DNA of 64,000 nucleotides from GCA-003244245 sp035606945 (GCA_035606945.1 DATNDR010000078.1:1-64000); one strand, 5' to 3'. Numbered from the stretch's first letter, positions 44,248-54,680 are shown. The notes: generated by a model not told the origin, from the letters alone. Made by a program: numbers and translations.

Positions 44248-45587
44248 AGCAGGTGTCCTCCGGTGTGTCCGGCCGGTCGCGTCCCGTTAGATGCGCCGGC
44301 GCTGGCGGCCATCGCGCTGGTGAGGTCGTCTGCTGGGCAGCGACCGCGCCGGACCCGATATTCGGTGATGTCCTCCACCAGCAACTGCACGCCGGGCGGG
44401 GCATCCAACGCCGGCAGGGCGTCGCAGGCCAGCTCGAACACCTCGGTCGCGGCGACGGCGAGGGTGTCATCGCGCAGGCCACGTTCGGCTGCCTGCAACC
44501 ACCGCCCGGCGGCCGGCGCGCAGGCGTCCCGGGCGGCCGCGGTGACCTCGGGATCGGCAAGCAAGGCGGCCAGCACCGCCACCGGCACCAGCCACTGCCC
44601 TGCCGGTTGGGTGTCCAGATACCGAACCTCCAGGTAGCCATGCGGTCGTACCGGCGGGAACAGCGTGGTCAGGTGGTAATCCAGATCAGCGGTGCTGGGC
44701 CGGCCGGGCAGTGCCCCGGACAGCCAGTCGGCGAAGGTGACCCCCCTGGGCACGTCCCAACGTCCCAACGGGCGGCGTTGGCACAGCACCGGTGTGTCCA
44801 GGGCACGGCGGGCCCAGTCAGCAGCCGGATCCCAGTCCATCGCCGGATCCCAGTGCACGGGACTGGGCCTGGTGCGGACCGGATCCAGGGCGAACCAGGC
44901 CTGCATTCGGGAGGACACCCATCCGGTGCGCCGGCCGCCCAGCCATGGAGAGTTGGCGAAGGCGGCTACCAACACCGGTCCGAGGTCATGCAGGGCCGCC
45001 CAGCGCAGTGCCACGTCGGAAGGCGTGCCCGCGTCCAGGCACACCTGCACCGCCGCCGTGGAACACATCATGGCCCGGCCCATCGGCCCGATCCGGTCGA
45101 AGGCGGTCTCCATCGCTGCGTAGCGGGGAATGTCGATCAACCGGCGAGACGGGCGATGCGGGTCGGAGCCCAACCCGGTGAGGACCAGACCGGCGGGATC
45201 GAGCAGGTCGGTCAGTGCGGCGGTATCGCCTTCGACGGTGGCGATGAGCCCGGTCAGCGAGGCACAGGGCGGGCTTGAGATCTCGAGCTGACCACCGGGT
45301 TCGACCGTGACGGTGGAGCCGTATGGAAGAGGTTTCTGGGGACTGTCGGGAACGAGGGAATCCGGAACGTGTGCGCCGAGCGCTTCGGCGAGGTGTCGAG
45401 CCTGTAACGGGCGATGGGGATTGCCGGAATGCTGCACCACCCACTCGAGCTCGGCGCCGAGCAGCCTCGGCGGCCCGTGCTTGAAGCAGACCGAGGCGAC
45501 GTACACCTCGGCCTCTTCCCGGCAGCGCAGAACCGTGGGTGGTGCGGCCGGTGCTGACGTCCAAGGCCGCGTTGCCTCTGCCGTCAC
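44244..45587 (-). CDS. egtA: Glutamate-cysteine ligase for ergothioneine synthesis
   Basis: The 447-residue GCS2-type ligase makes gamma-glutamylcysteine, the sulfur donor used by EgtB. It has GAELEWVVQH with a metal-binding Glu, VTVEPGGQLEISSPP, MMCSTAAVQVCLDAG and YLEVRYLDTQPAGQW. A near-duplicate WDPAMDWDPAADW comes from an internal repeat of GCCGGATCCCAGT. It is the first gene of the operon; the spacer upstream (45588-45752) contains one copy of the hairpin repeat found before acn. Confidence 0.93.
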   Translation of the reverse strand: MTAEATRPWTSAPAAPPTVLRCREEAEVYVASVCFKHGPPRLLGAELEWVVQHSGNPHRPLQARHLAEALGAHVPDSLVPDSPQKPLPYGSTVTVEPGGQLEISSPPCASLTGLIATVEGDTAALTDLLDPAGLVLTGLGSDPHRPSRRLIDIPRYAAMETAFDRIGPMGRAMMCSTAAVQVCLDAGTPSDVALRWAALHDLGPVLVAAFANSPWLGGRRTGWVSSRMQAWFALDPVRTRPSPVHWDPAMDWDPAADWARRALDTPVLCQRRPLGRWDVPRGVTFADWLSGALPGRPSTADLDYHLTTLFPPVRPHGYLEVRYLDTQPAGQWLVPVAVLAALLADPEVTAAARDACAPAAGRWLQAAERGLRDDTLAVAATEVFELACDALPALDAPPGVQLLVEDITEYRVRRGRCPADDLTSAMAASAGASNGTRPAGHTGGHLL

Positions 45588-45707
45588 GACCCACCTCCTG
45601 GGAATCGACGGGCCTTCGCCACGCTACCCAGTTACTCCGGCACTCGCAGCGTTACGCCAGAGCGTTCGTACACCCTTTCCCTCCGGTTCCCCGTCACGCT
45701 CCCCGTG

Positions 45708-45730
45708 CCCCCGATATGTCTCCATGTCGG
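45708..45730. repeat. Third copy of the fadD-acn hairpin repeat, upstream of egtA
   Basis: Arms CCGATATG and CATGTCGG around TCTC are identical to the core of the unit at 31376-31399. It sits 120 bp upstream of egtA and 23 bp beyond the 3' end of the ABC transporter gene, all on the minus strand. It may be a transcript-end hairpin, a dispersed intergenic repeat or an operator. Confidence 0.7.
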
Positions 45731-45752
45731 ATGCGTAGGGGCGCGGAGGGGG

Positions 45753-47606
45753 TTAGGCGAGGGCGAACTGGGTGTGGTGCAGCTGGGCGTAACGGCCATC
45801 TGCGGCGAGCAGTTCTTCGTGGGTCCCTCGTTCGACGACCCGTCCATCCTCGATCACCAAGATCAGGTCCGCGGCGCGGATGGTGGACAGCCGGTGCGCG
45901 ATGACCAGAGCGGTGCGCCCGTGCAACGCCTCGGCGAGCGCGGCCTGCACCGCCACCTCGGACTCCGAGTCCAGATGTGCGGTGGCCTCATCGAGAATCA
46001 CTACGCGAGGCCGGGCCAGCAGCAGCCGGGCGATCGCCAGCCGCTGCCGCTCACCACCGGAAAGCCGGTAGCCGCGGTCGCCGACCACGGTGTCCAACCC
46101 ATCGGGCAGTGACCGCACCAGCGGCTCCAACCGAGCCCGCCGCAGCGCGTCCCACAGTTCGTCGTCCGACGCGTCCGGCGCGGCGAAGCGCAGGTTGCCC
46201 TCGATGCTGTCGTGGAACAGGTGCCCGTCTTGGGTCACCACGCCCACCGTGTCGCGCAGCGCGGCGAACGACAGGTCGCGGACGTCGATCCCACCCAGGC
46301 GCACCGCTCCGGCGTCGACGTCATACAGCCGCGCCACCAGCGATGCGATGGTGGATTTGCCCGCCCCCGAGGAACCCACCAGCGCGACCAGTTGCCCGGG
46401 CTCGGCGCGGAAGTCGACGCCGTGCAACACCTCGGCACCACCCCGGGCATCCAGGGTTGCGACTTCCTCCAGCGAGGCCAGTGATACCTGGTCGGCCGAG
46501 GGGTAAGCGAAATGCACATGGTCGAACTCCACCGAGACCTGCCCCGGGGGCACGGTCCGCGCATCCGGTCGTTCAGTGATCATCGGGCGGACGTCGAGGA
46601 CCTCGAAGACCCGCTCGAACGCCACCAGCGCGGTCATCACGTCGACCCGGGCGTTGGCCAGCGCGGTCAGCGGCGAGTAGAGCCGGGTGAGCAGCAACGC
46701 CAGGCTCACCACGGTGCCTGGGGCGATGTCGCCGCGCAGAGCCAGCCAGCCGCCCAGCCCGTATACCAGCGCTTGCGCCAGCGCGGAGACCAGGCTCAGG
46801 GCGGTGAGGAACACCCGCGCCGACATCGCGTTGCGCACGCCGATGTCGCGCACGCGGGTGGCCCGGTAGCCGAATTCGGCGGCCTCGGCATCCGGTCGCC
46901 CGAACAGCTTCACCAGCGTGGCGCCCGGCGCGGAGAAGCGCTCGGTCATCTGGGTAGTCATCGCCGCGTTGTGCGTGGAGGCCTCGCGCCGCAACTCGGC
47001 CATCCGCGCACCCATCCCCCGGGCCGGTACGACGAAGATCGGAAGCAACATCAGTGCCAGTACAGTGACCTGCCACGACAGCGTCAGCATCACCGCCAGC
47101 GTGAGCACCAGCTGGATCACGTTGGTGACCACTCCGGACAGCGTGGAGGTCAGCGCGGTCTGGGCGCCGATGACGTCGTTGTTGAGCCGGCTGACCAGCG
47201 CCCCGGTGCGGGTACGGGTGAAAAACGCCACCGGCATTCGCTGCACGTGCTCAAACACGGCGCGCCGCAGGTCGAGAATCAGCCCCTCGCCGATCCGGGA
47301 GGACTGCCAGCGCGATGCCAGCCCGATCCCCGCGTCAAGCACCGCCAACCCCGCGATGGCCAAGGCCAGCTCGACGACCAACCCGACCCTCGCATGCCCG
47401 ACGATGCCGTCGACAACGTGCCCGGCCAACAGCGGCGTGGCAACCGTGAGAACCGCCGAAACGGTGCTGAGCGCCAGAAAAATCAGCAGTGACGTCCGGT
47501 GCGGCTTGGCGAAACCGACGATCCGGCGCACCGTGCCCGGCGCGAGGGCGCGGGGTGTGTTGCCCTGACGCATCGTGCTGTTCAGCAGGCTCCACGCATT
47601 GTCCAT
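45753..47606 (-). CDS. ABC transporter with fused membrane and ATPase domains (exporter type)
   Basis: The 617-residue half-transporter has six membrane helices (about residues 35-330, with the exporter coupling-helix motif LNNDVIGAQTALT). The C-terminal ATPase has Walker A LVGSSGAGKSTIASLV, signature RLSGGERQRLAIARLLLARP, Walker B VVILDEATAHLDSESE and H-loop LVIAHRLSTI. It probably works as a homodimer exporting lipids, drugs or peptides. It stands 52 bp from the queA-like gene on the same strand. Substrate unknown. Confidence 0.92.
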   Translation of the reverse strand: MDNAWSLLNSTMRQGNTPRALAPGTVRRIVGFAKPHRTSLLIFLALSTVSAVLTVATPLLAGHVVDGIVGHARVGLVVELALAIAGLAVLDAGIGLASRWQSSRIGEGLILDLRRAVFEHVQRMPVAFFTRTRTGALVSRLNNDVIGAQTALTSTLSGVVTNVIQLVLTLAVMLTLSWQVTVLALMLLPIFVVPARGMGARMAELRREASTHNAAMTTQMTERFSAPGATLVKLFGRPDAEAAEFGYRATRVRDIGVRNAMSARVFLTALSLVSALAQALVYGLGGWLALRGDIAPGTVVSLALLLTRLYSPLTALANARVDVMTALVAFERVFEVLDVRPMITERPDARTVPPGQVSVEFDHVHFAYPSADQVSLASLEEVATLDARGGAEVLHGVDFRAEPGQLVALVGSSGAGKSTIASLVARLYDVDAGAVRLGGIDVRDLSFAALRDTVGVVTQDGHLFHDSIEGNLRFAAPDASDDELWDALRRARLEPLVRSLPDGLDTVVGDRGYRLSGGERQRLAIARLLLARPRVVILDEATAHLDSESEVAVQAALAEALHGRTALVIAHRLSTIRAADLILVIEDGRVVERGTHEELLAADGRYAQLHHTQFALA

Positions 47607-47658
47607 CAGGCACCCTCCATGCTGCGCACACCTCGTCGCCTGGACTGTAACCCTGTAA

Positions 47659-48819
47659 TCACCGTCTTATTCCGATGATCGGATCAGGTCCTGCCGGTAG
47701 GTCGGCACGGCTACCCACAGACTCGGAGATCCACGGGATCCGCACTTGCGCAGTACCGCGTTCGGGCAGAAACAGGGTCGAGTCCCCGAACTCGTGCCAC
47801 AGATAGCGGCGTTGCACCGCAGCGGTGTAGGCGGCACCGACCAGTTCAGGTCCGGCGACGGCCTCGAGTAATAACAAGTGGCTGGCTTGTGGCGGGTGCA
47901 ACCCGGTGATGAGCCCGGTCACGATCCGGGCCGGATGGCTGGGCCCGAGGACCAGATCGGTCCAGCCGCGCGCGGGCTCGATCAGGCCGCCGGGTTGCGT
48001 CGCGGTCTCCAGCGCGCGCACCACGGTGGTACCCACCGCGACAACTCGATGCCCGGCGTCATGGGCGCTCTGGACCAGCCGCGCGGTGGACTCGGGGACC
48101 TCGAAGCGCTCCGGTGCGGGCGGTTCGGGCAGCTCGGGACTGGACACCCCGGCGTGCAGCACGACGGGAGCCACGGTGATCCCCGAGGCAATCAGCTGCA
48201 CCATCAGCGGCGCGGTGAACGGGCGCCCGGCGCTGGCCATCTCCGCGCTGCCCGGCTGGCGGGCGTACACCGTCTGGTAATCCGCCAACGGGTACTGCTC
48301 GGCGAGGTAGCCGTAGCCAATCGGGCGGCCATGCTCCGACAGGTACGCCACGAGCGGGGTCGGCGGCGTCACCACCGCCCGCCATAACCGGCTCGGACCC
48401 TCATGGGGCGCAGAGTCCGGGTAGGACCTGCTGAGCAGGAGTTCAACGCCTCCGGGTAGGTGCAGCCGCTGCCCCAGGTGAGTTGTCAGGTCCGGTCCTC
48501 GGCCGTCGACCCGGCGGATCTCCACGACCCACTCCCCTGGGCTCAGCGAGGTGGCGATATGCACCGGTGCAGCGCGACCGTCGGCGCCACGTCCACGTAC
48601 GGCGGCCGGCACGGTGGCGGAGGTGTTGACCACGACAAGGTCGCCGGGTTCGAGCAGCGTGGGCAGATCAGCGAAGCGGCGATGCTCGATCCGGCCAGGC
48701 CGAGCGACCAGCAGCCGGACACCGTCGCGCGGCACTCCGCGGCGTTCCGGTGGGCCGGATGCCTCGCTTCCCGGCGGCAGCGTGAACCGCGTCGCGGGGC
48801 GGTCAGCGGCGATGGTCAC
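47659..48819 (-). CDS. QueA-like protein (SAM:tRNA ribosyltransferase-isomerase family), divergent
   Basis: The 386-residue protein has the QueA fold: LLEPGDLVVVNTSATVPA, AYLSEHGRPIGYGYL, YQTVYARQPGSAEM, GTTVVRALETATQPGG and LHPPQASHLLLLEAVAG. Canonical QueA has APTAGLHFT after the PGS motif and FHLPKSTLLM; here these read ASAGRPFTAPLM and LHPPQASHLLLL, so key positions differ. No other queuosine genes are present. It is coupled by a 4-bp overlap to the upstream SDR. Its substrate may not be queuosine precursor tRNA. Confidence 0.82.
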   Translation of the reverse strand: MTIAADRPATRFTLPPGSEASGPPERRGVPRDGVRLLVARPGRIEHRRFADLPTLLEPGDLVVVNTSATVPAAVRGRGADGRAAPVHIATSLSPGEWVVEIRRVDGRGPDLTTHLGQRLHLPGGVELLLSRSYPDSAPHEGPSRLWRAVVTPPTPLVAYLSEHGRPIGYGYLAEQYPLADYQTVYARQPGSAEMASAGRPFTAPLMVQLIASGITVAPVVLHAGVSSPELPEPPAPERFEVPESTARLVQSAHDAGHRVVAVGTTVVRALETATQPGGLIEPARGWTDLVLGPSHPARIVTGLITGLHPPQASHLLLLEAVAGPELVGAAYTAAVQRRYLWHEFGDSTLFLPERGTAQVRIPWISESVGSRADLPAGPDPIIGIRR

Positions 48820-49541
48820 CGGCCCGTCTCCACCATGAGTTCTGCTGCCCGGTACCGCCCGCTGGGTAGATCCGATCCGACGATCGCCAGCAGTGCTGGT
48901 ATGACGCGTTCCGGTGCCGGCCGGTCACTGATGTCCTCGCCCGGGAACGCCAGCTGGTGCAGATCGGTGGCCATGTCGCCCGGGTCGAAGGCATAGACCC
49001 GCAGCTGTGGGTGCTCCACCGCGAGCACCGCGGTGAGCTGATCCAGCGCAGCCTTGGCCGAGCCGTAGCCGCCCCATCCCGGGTAGGACTCCACCGCCGC
49101 GTCGGACGAGATGTTGACCACCCGCCCACCACGACGGGCGAGCTGCGGCAACAGCACTTGGAACAGCGCCAGCGGGGCCAGGGTGTTCACCGCGTAGACC
49201 TCTTCGAGCACCTCGAGGGGGTAGTCAGCGAGCTGGGGCTGCGGGCTTGGGCCCAGCATGCTGGCGTTGTTCACTAACAGGTCCAGGCCCCCCGCCGCGG
49301 CCGCCTCGGCAGCCAGCTGCAGGCGGTGGCGAGGATCGCGCACATCCCCGGGCACCGCTGTCACCGACTGCGGGATTTCGATCTGGGCCACCATCTCGGT
49401 GAGCCGCACGGGGTCACGGGCGTCGATCACCACGTGCCAGCCACGGCGCACGAGGCTGAGGGTGAGAGCCTGACCCAGCCCGCGGCTCCCGCCGGTCACC
49501 ACAGCGACCGGCCTCGGGCGAACTGTATTCCGCTGCGTCAT
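48816..49541 (-). CDS. Short-chain dehydrogenase/reductase, probably SoxR-controlled
   Basis: The 241-residue classical SDR has VVTGGSRGLGQALTLSL (cofactor), LVNNASMLGP, VVNISSDAAVESYPGWGGYGSAKAALD (Ser, Tyr, Lys) and YAFDPGDMATDLHQL. It is divergent from a SoxR-type regulator. On its own strand a TTGACT box and TACATG box 17 bp apart flank the regulator palindrome, placing the start site almost at the ATG, so the message may be leaderless. Its stop overlaps the queA-like start. Confidence 0.88.
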   Translation of the reverse strand: MTQRNTVRPRPVAVVTGGSRGLGQALTLSLVRRGWHVVIDARDPVRLTEMVAQIEIPQSVTAVPGDVRDPRHRLQLAAEAAAAGGLDLLVNNASMLGPSPQPQLADYPLEVLEEVYAVNTLAPLALFQVLLPQLARRGGRVVNISSDAAVESYPGWGGYGSAKAALDQLTAVLAVEHPQLRVYAFDPGDMATDLHQLAFPGEDISDRPAPERVIPALLAIVGSDLPSGRYRAAELMVETGR

Positions 49542-49555
49542 GCCGCGAGCATGTA

Positions 49556-49575
49556 ACTTGAACCTTACTTCAAGT
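49556..49575. promoter_or_regulatory. MerR/SoxR-type operator in the divergent promoter
   Basis: ACTTGAA (49556-49562), CCTTAC, TTCAAGT (49569-49575) is a perfect 7-6-7 inverted repeat in the 55-bp spacer. On the minus strand it fills the gap between TTGACT (49573-49578) and TACATG (49550-49555), exactly where MerR-family activators bind. Confidence 0.7.
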
Positions 49576-49596
49576 CAAGGAATTGGCGGAGGCGTG

Positions 49597-50100
49597 ATGG
49601 ACCGCACTGACCTGCTACCGATCGGCGAGATCGCCCGCCGCGCCGGGCTGGCGACCTCGGCACTGCGGTACTACGAGCGACAGGGGCTGATCAGCGCCGT
49701 GCGCACCTCCGGCGGCCAGCGGCGCTACCCGCGCAACATGCTGCGACGGCTGGCCTTCATCCGCGCTGCGCAGAGTGTCGGGCTTTCGTTGCGAGAGATT
49801 CGGACCGCACTGGATACCCTGCCGGCACAACGGACGCCTACCACGGCGGACTGGGCACGACTGTCCCGCTCCTGGCGTAGCCGGCTCGACGAGCAAATCG
49901 GCGGACTCATCGCGCTGCGAGACGGGCTGACCTCGTGCATCGGCTGCGGTTGCCTATCGCTGCGCCGGTGCAAACTGTCCAATCCCAACGACACCGCCGC
50001 CCGCTACGGTGCCGGCGCCCGGTACCTGCCACCGGTTTTGCGTCGGCCGCTCGACGCGACCTCGCACACAGCCAGCGTAACTGAACCCGCTGCGCCGTAG
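49597..50100 (+). CDS. soxR: SoxR-type redox-sensing MerR-family regulator
   Basis: The 167-residue protein has an N-terminal MerR helix-turn-helix (IGEIARRAGLATSALRYYE, RRYPRNMLRRLAFI), a dimerisation helix and the [2Fe-2S] motif C-x2-C-x-C-x5-C with Cys114, Cys117, Cys119 and Cys125. This is diagnostic of SoxR. The ATG at 49597 has GGAGG 4 bp upstream. It probably senses redox-cycling compounds and activates the divergent SDR/queA-like operon through the palindrome between them. Confidence 0.93.
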   Translation: MDRTDLLPIGEIARRAGLATSALRYYERQGLISAVRTSGGQRRYPRNMLRRLAFIRAAQSVGLSLREIRTALDTLPAQRTPTTADWARLSRSWRSRLDEQIGGLIALRDGLTSCIGCGCLSLRRCKLSNPNDTAARYGAGARYLPPVLRRPLDATSHTASVTEPAAP

Positions 50101-50103
50101 CGC

Positions 50104-50462
50104 CCGACGAGGACGTCATCACCGCCGCCCTGCACGGCGCACTATTCGAGGGCTGGTCGCGGTCTACAGGCTCATCAGGATGTGCTGCTCGCCCGGACAC
50201 GGTTGATCTTCACCACACCGGCACTACGGGCGCGCATTGTCGACAGCCAGCACGCCACCGAGAAGCTGTTCGCCGAGTCCCTGGCCGCCCGCGACGAGCG
50301 CGCCCAGTAAGCGTCCAAGCGGCAGCAACGCTGGCCGCACTGACGGTCGCGCTCAGCGCGTGGGTGCAATCCGACGGCGCCGAGCAGCTGCCTGCACTGA
50401 TCGATCGTGCTCTTCGCGCCCTACGTCCCAGCCCCCGAAAACCGGCCCCTGAACCAACAATG
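50104..50462 (+). pseudogene. Decayed TetR-family regulator, C-terminal half
   Basis: Three frames in succession give pieces of one TetR-like ligand-binding domain: PDEDVITAALHGALFEGW, then DVLLARTRLIFTTPALRARI with HATEKLFAESLAARDERA, then AAATLAALTVALSAWVQSDG with LPALIDRALRALRP. At least two or three frameshifts and a stop at 50310 separate them, and there is no DNA-binding domain. It lies in the spacer between soxR and the small HTH gene. Confidence 0.7.
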
Positions 50463-50474
50463 AGGGTCGGAAGC

Positions 50475-50684
50475 CTACTTCTTCTTCGTACGGGTGGCAC
50501 CGCCACGACCGCGCAGCGTGACACCGGACTCTGACAGCACCCGGTGGACGAAGCCGTATGATCGCCCGGTCGATTCAGCGAGCGCCCGGATGCTGGCTCC
50601 CTTCTCGTACTTCTTCTTCAGCTCCGATGCGAGCTTGTCCCGAGCTACACCGGTGATCCGGCTGCCTTTTTTCAGGTCGGCCAC
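50475..50684 (-). CDS. Small helix-turn-helix protein (Rv1473A-like)
   Basis: The 69-residue basic protein has one helix-turn-helix (IRALAESTGRSYGFVHRVLS) flanked by lysine-rich tails (ELKKKYEKGAS and TRTKKK). Homologues are very conserved in actinobacteria, and M. tuberculosis Rv1473A sits next to the ABC-F gene Rv1473 as here. Probably a DNA-binding regulator; targets unknown. Confidence 0.88.
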   Translation of the reverse strand: MADLKKGSRITGVARDKLASELKKKYEKGASIRALAESTGRSYGFVHRVLSESGVTLRGRGGATRTKKK

Positions 50685-50892
50685 CTCGAAACGCCTTTCT
50701 TCCGTCGGCAGAAGAGCCGGTCACGGCCCTGCGGCAATGATCGACCACGTTAGCGATCTCCGCTAGACGATCTCCGGGTGGATCTGTGAGCGGTACCCGT
50801 AGCGGGCTCAGATGCGCAATATCACGGCAAAAGTGCCAAACAAGACCGCCTTGCATGACTTTGCATACGCAGCGTAATCGGGAGATCACCCG

Positions 50893-52518
<1,626 letters not shown>

Positions 52519-52667
52519 GTGAGGTGACTCCAAGGGTGGTCGCCGGCAGGGGGTACTTCCCCACGCGCCGCGGCGTGCGGCGCCCAGCAGCGCATCAGCT
52601 CGTCGCGACCACGGACCTCATCCTACCCACCGAGCGCACCCGAATTATCCCGCCGCCGCCACGGGTG

Positions 52668-53360
52668 TCATGAATCCTGGTGCCGCTTGCCGCGCTCGCA
52701 CAGCTGGACCTCGACCCAGCGGGCCCGCCGGGCGGCCTCATCGAGGACTGCGCGGCGCGGCTGCGCAATGGCCAGTACCCGAGGCTCCGCGCGCTCCAGT
52801 AAACCGGCCAACCGCGCGTCGGCGGCCACCGTGCGCAACGCCGCGGTATCGCCACCGAGGACGACGGCGTCCAGTTCGGTGGCGCGGGGCAGCAGGACCC
52901 GCGCCGCGGCGTCCGCTGCGGCGCGCAGCGCCATCCGTGCCTGACCCTCCCGCCGGCGGGCGAACCGTTGCTGGGACTGTCCACCCGCCGCGCAACGCCC
53001 GTGCACCAGCCGGCTGCCGGTGCTGGAGATGAGCACCACCCCAGCCCGGGCGATCCCCACGCTGTACCCGCCCAGGCGTACCAGGAGCAACCCGATCGTG
53101 CGCACCGCCAGGACGTGGTCGAGCAGGTCATCCACGGCAAGGCCGGCCCGTTGCCCGGCCGACACTGCCAGTGGACCGAAGGGCACCGGGATAGACGCCA
53201 GCCACCCGTCAACGGCGGCCACGTCCACTCGCCACGGCTCGATCGTAGTGGCCAGCGCACCGCTGTGATCGGCCACGAAGCGCTCCAGGAATCTGGCCAG
53301 CCGCTCCGGCTCCACCTCGACCGCGTCTCCCCCGCCGGCAAGTTCCCGGATGCGGCTCAT
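52668..53360 (-). CDS. acVLRF1-type peptidyl-tRNA hydrolase (Vms1/eRF1-like)
   Basis: The 230-residue protein carries the release-factor-like catalytic loop GGQSQQRFARRR at residues 126-137, including the GGQ tripeptide and Arg-rich tail diagnostic of the Vms1/VLRF1 clade. ATG 53360 starts MSRIRELAGG; the frame runs to 53924 antisense through the divergent gene. Family knowledge: eukaryotic Vms1 cleaves peptidyl-tRNA on obstructed 60S ribosomes, and actinobacterial versions are predicted to do so in bacterial ribosome quality control. It lies 149 bp upstream of the ABC-F gene on the same strand, a suggestive pairing. Confidence 0.82.
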   Translation of the reverse strand: MSRIRELAGGGDAVEVEPERLARFLERFVADHSGALATTIEPWRVDVAAVDGWLASIPVPFGPLAVSAGQRAGLAVDDLLDHVLAVRTIGLLLVRLGGYSVGIARAGVVLISSTGSRLVHGRCAAGGQSQQRFARRREGQARMALRAAADAAARVLLPRATELDAVVLGGDTAALRTVAADARLAGLLERAEPRVLAIAQPRRAVLDEAARRARWVEVQLCERGKRHQDS

Positions 53361-53393
53361 GAGCGGCAGGTTACGCCCGCGTAGCGTGCAGCT

Positions 53394-54599
53394 GTGATCG
53401 ATGTGCTGGTGGCCGGAGGCGGTCCGGCGGGGTGGGCGGTAGCTGCGGAGTGTGCGCGGCTTGGTCTGGTCACCGAGTTGGTGGACCTTGCGCCGGATCG
53501 GCCGTGGCGGGCTACCTATGGCTCGTGGCGAGCAGAGCTGCCCGCCGACGTGGACCCTGCGGTGGCGGCGGCCGGTCACGGCGAGGCGATCGGCACCATC
53601 ACGCACCAGTTGGGCTGGGAATATGTCGTGCTGAACAACACCGCGCTGCGGGACCGGTTCGCCACCGCGTCCGTCACAGTGGTGAAGGGACGGGTGCGGG
53701 ATGCCCGACCAGATCCCGAGGGGGTCACCGTCGAGGTGGACGGCGGGCAACGGCGGGCTGCGGTTGTCCTCGACGCCACCGGCGCGCCACGCGCGGTGCT
53801 CGGTACTGCTGCCCGCGGCGCATCCGCCGATCAGACCGCCGTGGGGGTGCTGGTCGAGGCCGGCGCGGTGCAGAGGTTGGTGACTCCGGGCAACGCGTTG
53901 TTCATGGATTGGCGGCCACACCACGGCGAGACCGGGTGGCCGACCTTTCTCTACGCAGTGCCGGTGACGGCCGATCAGGTACTGCTCGAGGAAACCTCAT
54001 TGGCCCGCCGCCCGGGGCTCGGGCTGGGGACACTACGGCGCCGGCTGCACGCCCGGCTGGCATACCACGGCATCCCGGTGCCGCCCGGCGGTGAGGAACG
54101 GGTGCGAATCCCGGTGGACCGACCACTTCCAAGCCCCGGCGACCGGCGCGGACCAGTGGTGCCGTTCGGGGCGGCGAGCCCGCTGGTGCATCCCGCTACC
54201 GGTTACAGCGTCGCCACCGCATTGCAGCTGGCGCCTCGGGTGGCTGCCGCCGTGCGGGATGCGCTGCAGCGCGGCGGCTCCGCAGCGGCGGGTGCCGCGG
54301 CCTGGCGCACGGTGTGGAGCCCGGCCGCGCTGACGGTGCACGCGCTGCGCCGTCGGAGTCTGGAGTCGCTGCTGCGGTTCCCGCCGGGGCTGGTGCCGAA
54401 GTTTTTCGACGTATTCTTCGCACTTCCCCAGCGGCATCGTTGGGCCTATCTCACCGGCCGCGAGGATGTCCAGGGCAGCGCCGCTGCGATGGTAGCTCTG
54501 TTCGCGACCTCGCCGTGGTGGCTGCGCCGGCGGCTGGTTCTCGGCGCCCTCGATCCACGTCCAAGCTCGGCCCAGAGCGACGAGGTGAATACCGGCTGA
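53394..54599 (+). CDS. Lycopene cyclase family flavoprotein
   Basis: The 401-residue protein has an N-terminal dinucleotide-binding motif VLVAGGGPAGWAVAAEC and the lycopene cyclase features PWRATYGSWRAELP, YVVLNNTALRD, MDWRPHHGETGWPTFLY and HPATGYSVATALQLAP. Cyclases of this type form beta-ionone rings on lycopene without net redox change, using reduced FAD. Start GTG 53394 is divergent from the acVLRF1 gene 33 bp away. No other carotenoid gene is in the window, so the substrate assignment rests on homology alone. Confidence 0.85.
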   Translation: MIDVLVAGGGPAGWAVAAECARLGLVTELVDLAPDRPWRATYGSWRAELPADVDPAVAAAGHGEAIGTITHQLGWEYVVLNNTALRDRFATASVTVVKGRVRDARPDPEGVTVEVDGGQRRAAVVLDATGAPRAVLGTAARGASADQTAVGVLVEAGAVQRLVTPGNALFMDWRPHHGETGWPTFLYAVPVTADQVLLEETSLARRPGLGLGTLRRRLHARLAYHGIPVPPGGEERVRIPVDRPLPSPGDRRGPVVPFGAASPLVHPATGYSVATALQLAPRVAAAVRDALQRGGSAAAGAAAWRTVWSPAALTVHALRRRSLESLLRFPPGLVPKFFDVFFALPQRHRWAYLTGREDVQGSAAAMVALFATSPWWLRRRLVLGALDPRPSSAQSDEVNTG

Positions 54600-54650
54600 G
54601 CGGGGCAGACGTCATCGGTTAGGCCATCTGGGTGTCCCCCGATAGCGCGT

Positions 54651-54680
54651 ACTTACCTACAATTGCTGATGCACGTAAGT
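54651..54680. promoter_or_regulatory. Inverted repeat upstream of the Ni/Co permease
   Basis: ACTTAC (54651-54656) and GTAAGT (54675-54680) form a perfect 6-bp inverted repeat with an 18-bp spacer; CGC outside each arm extends it imperfectly. It lies about 225 bp before the permease start in an AT-richer stretch. A metalloregulator operator is possible. Confidence 0.35.
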
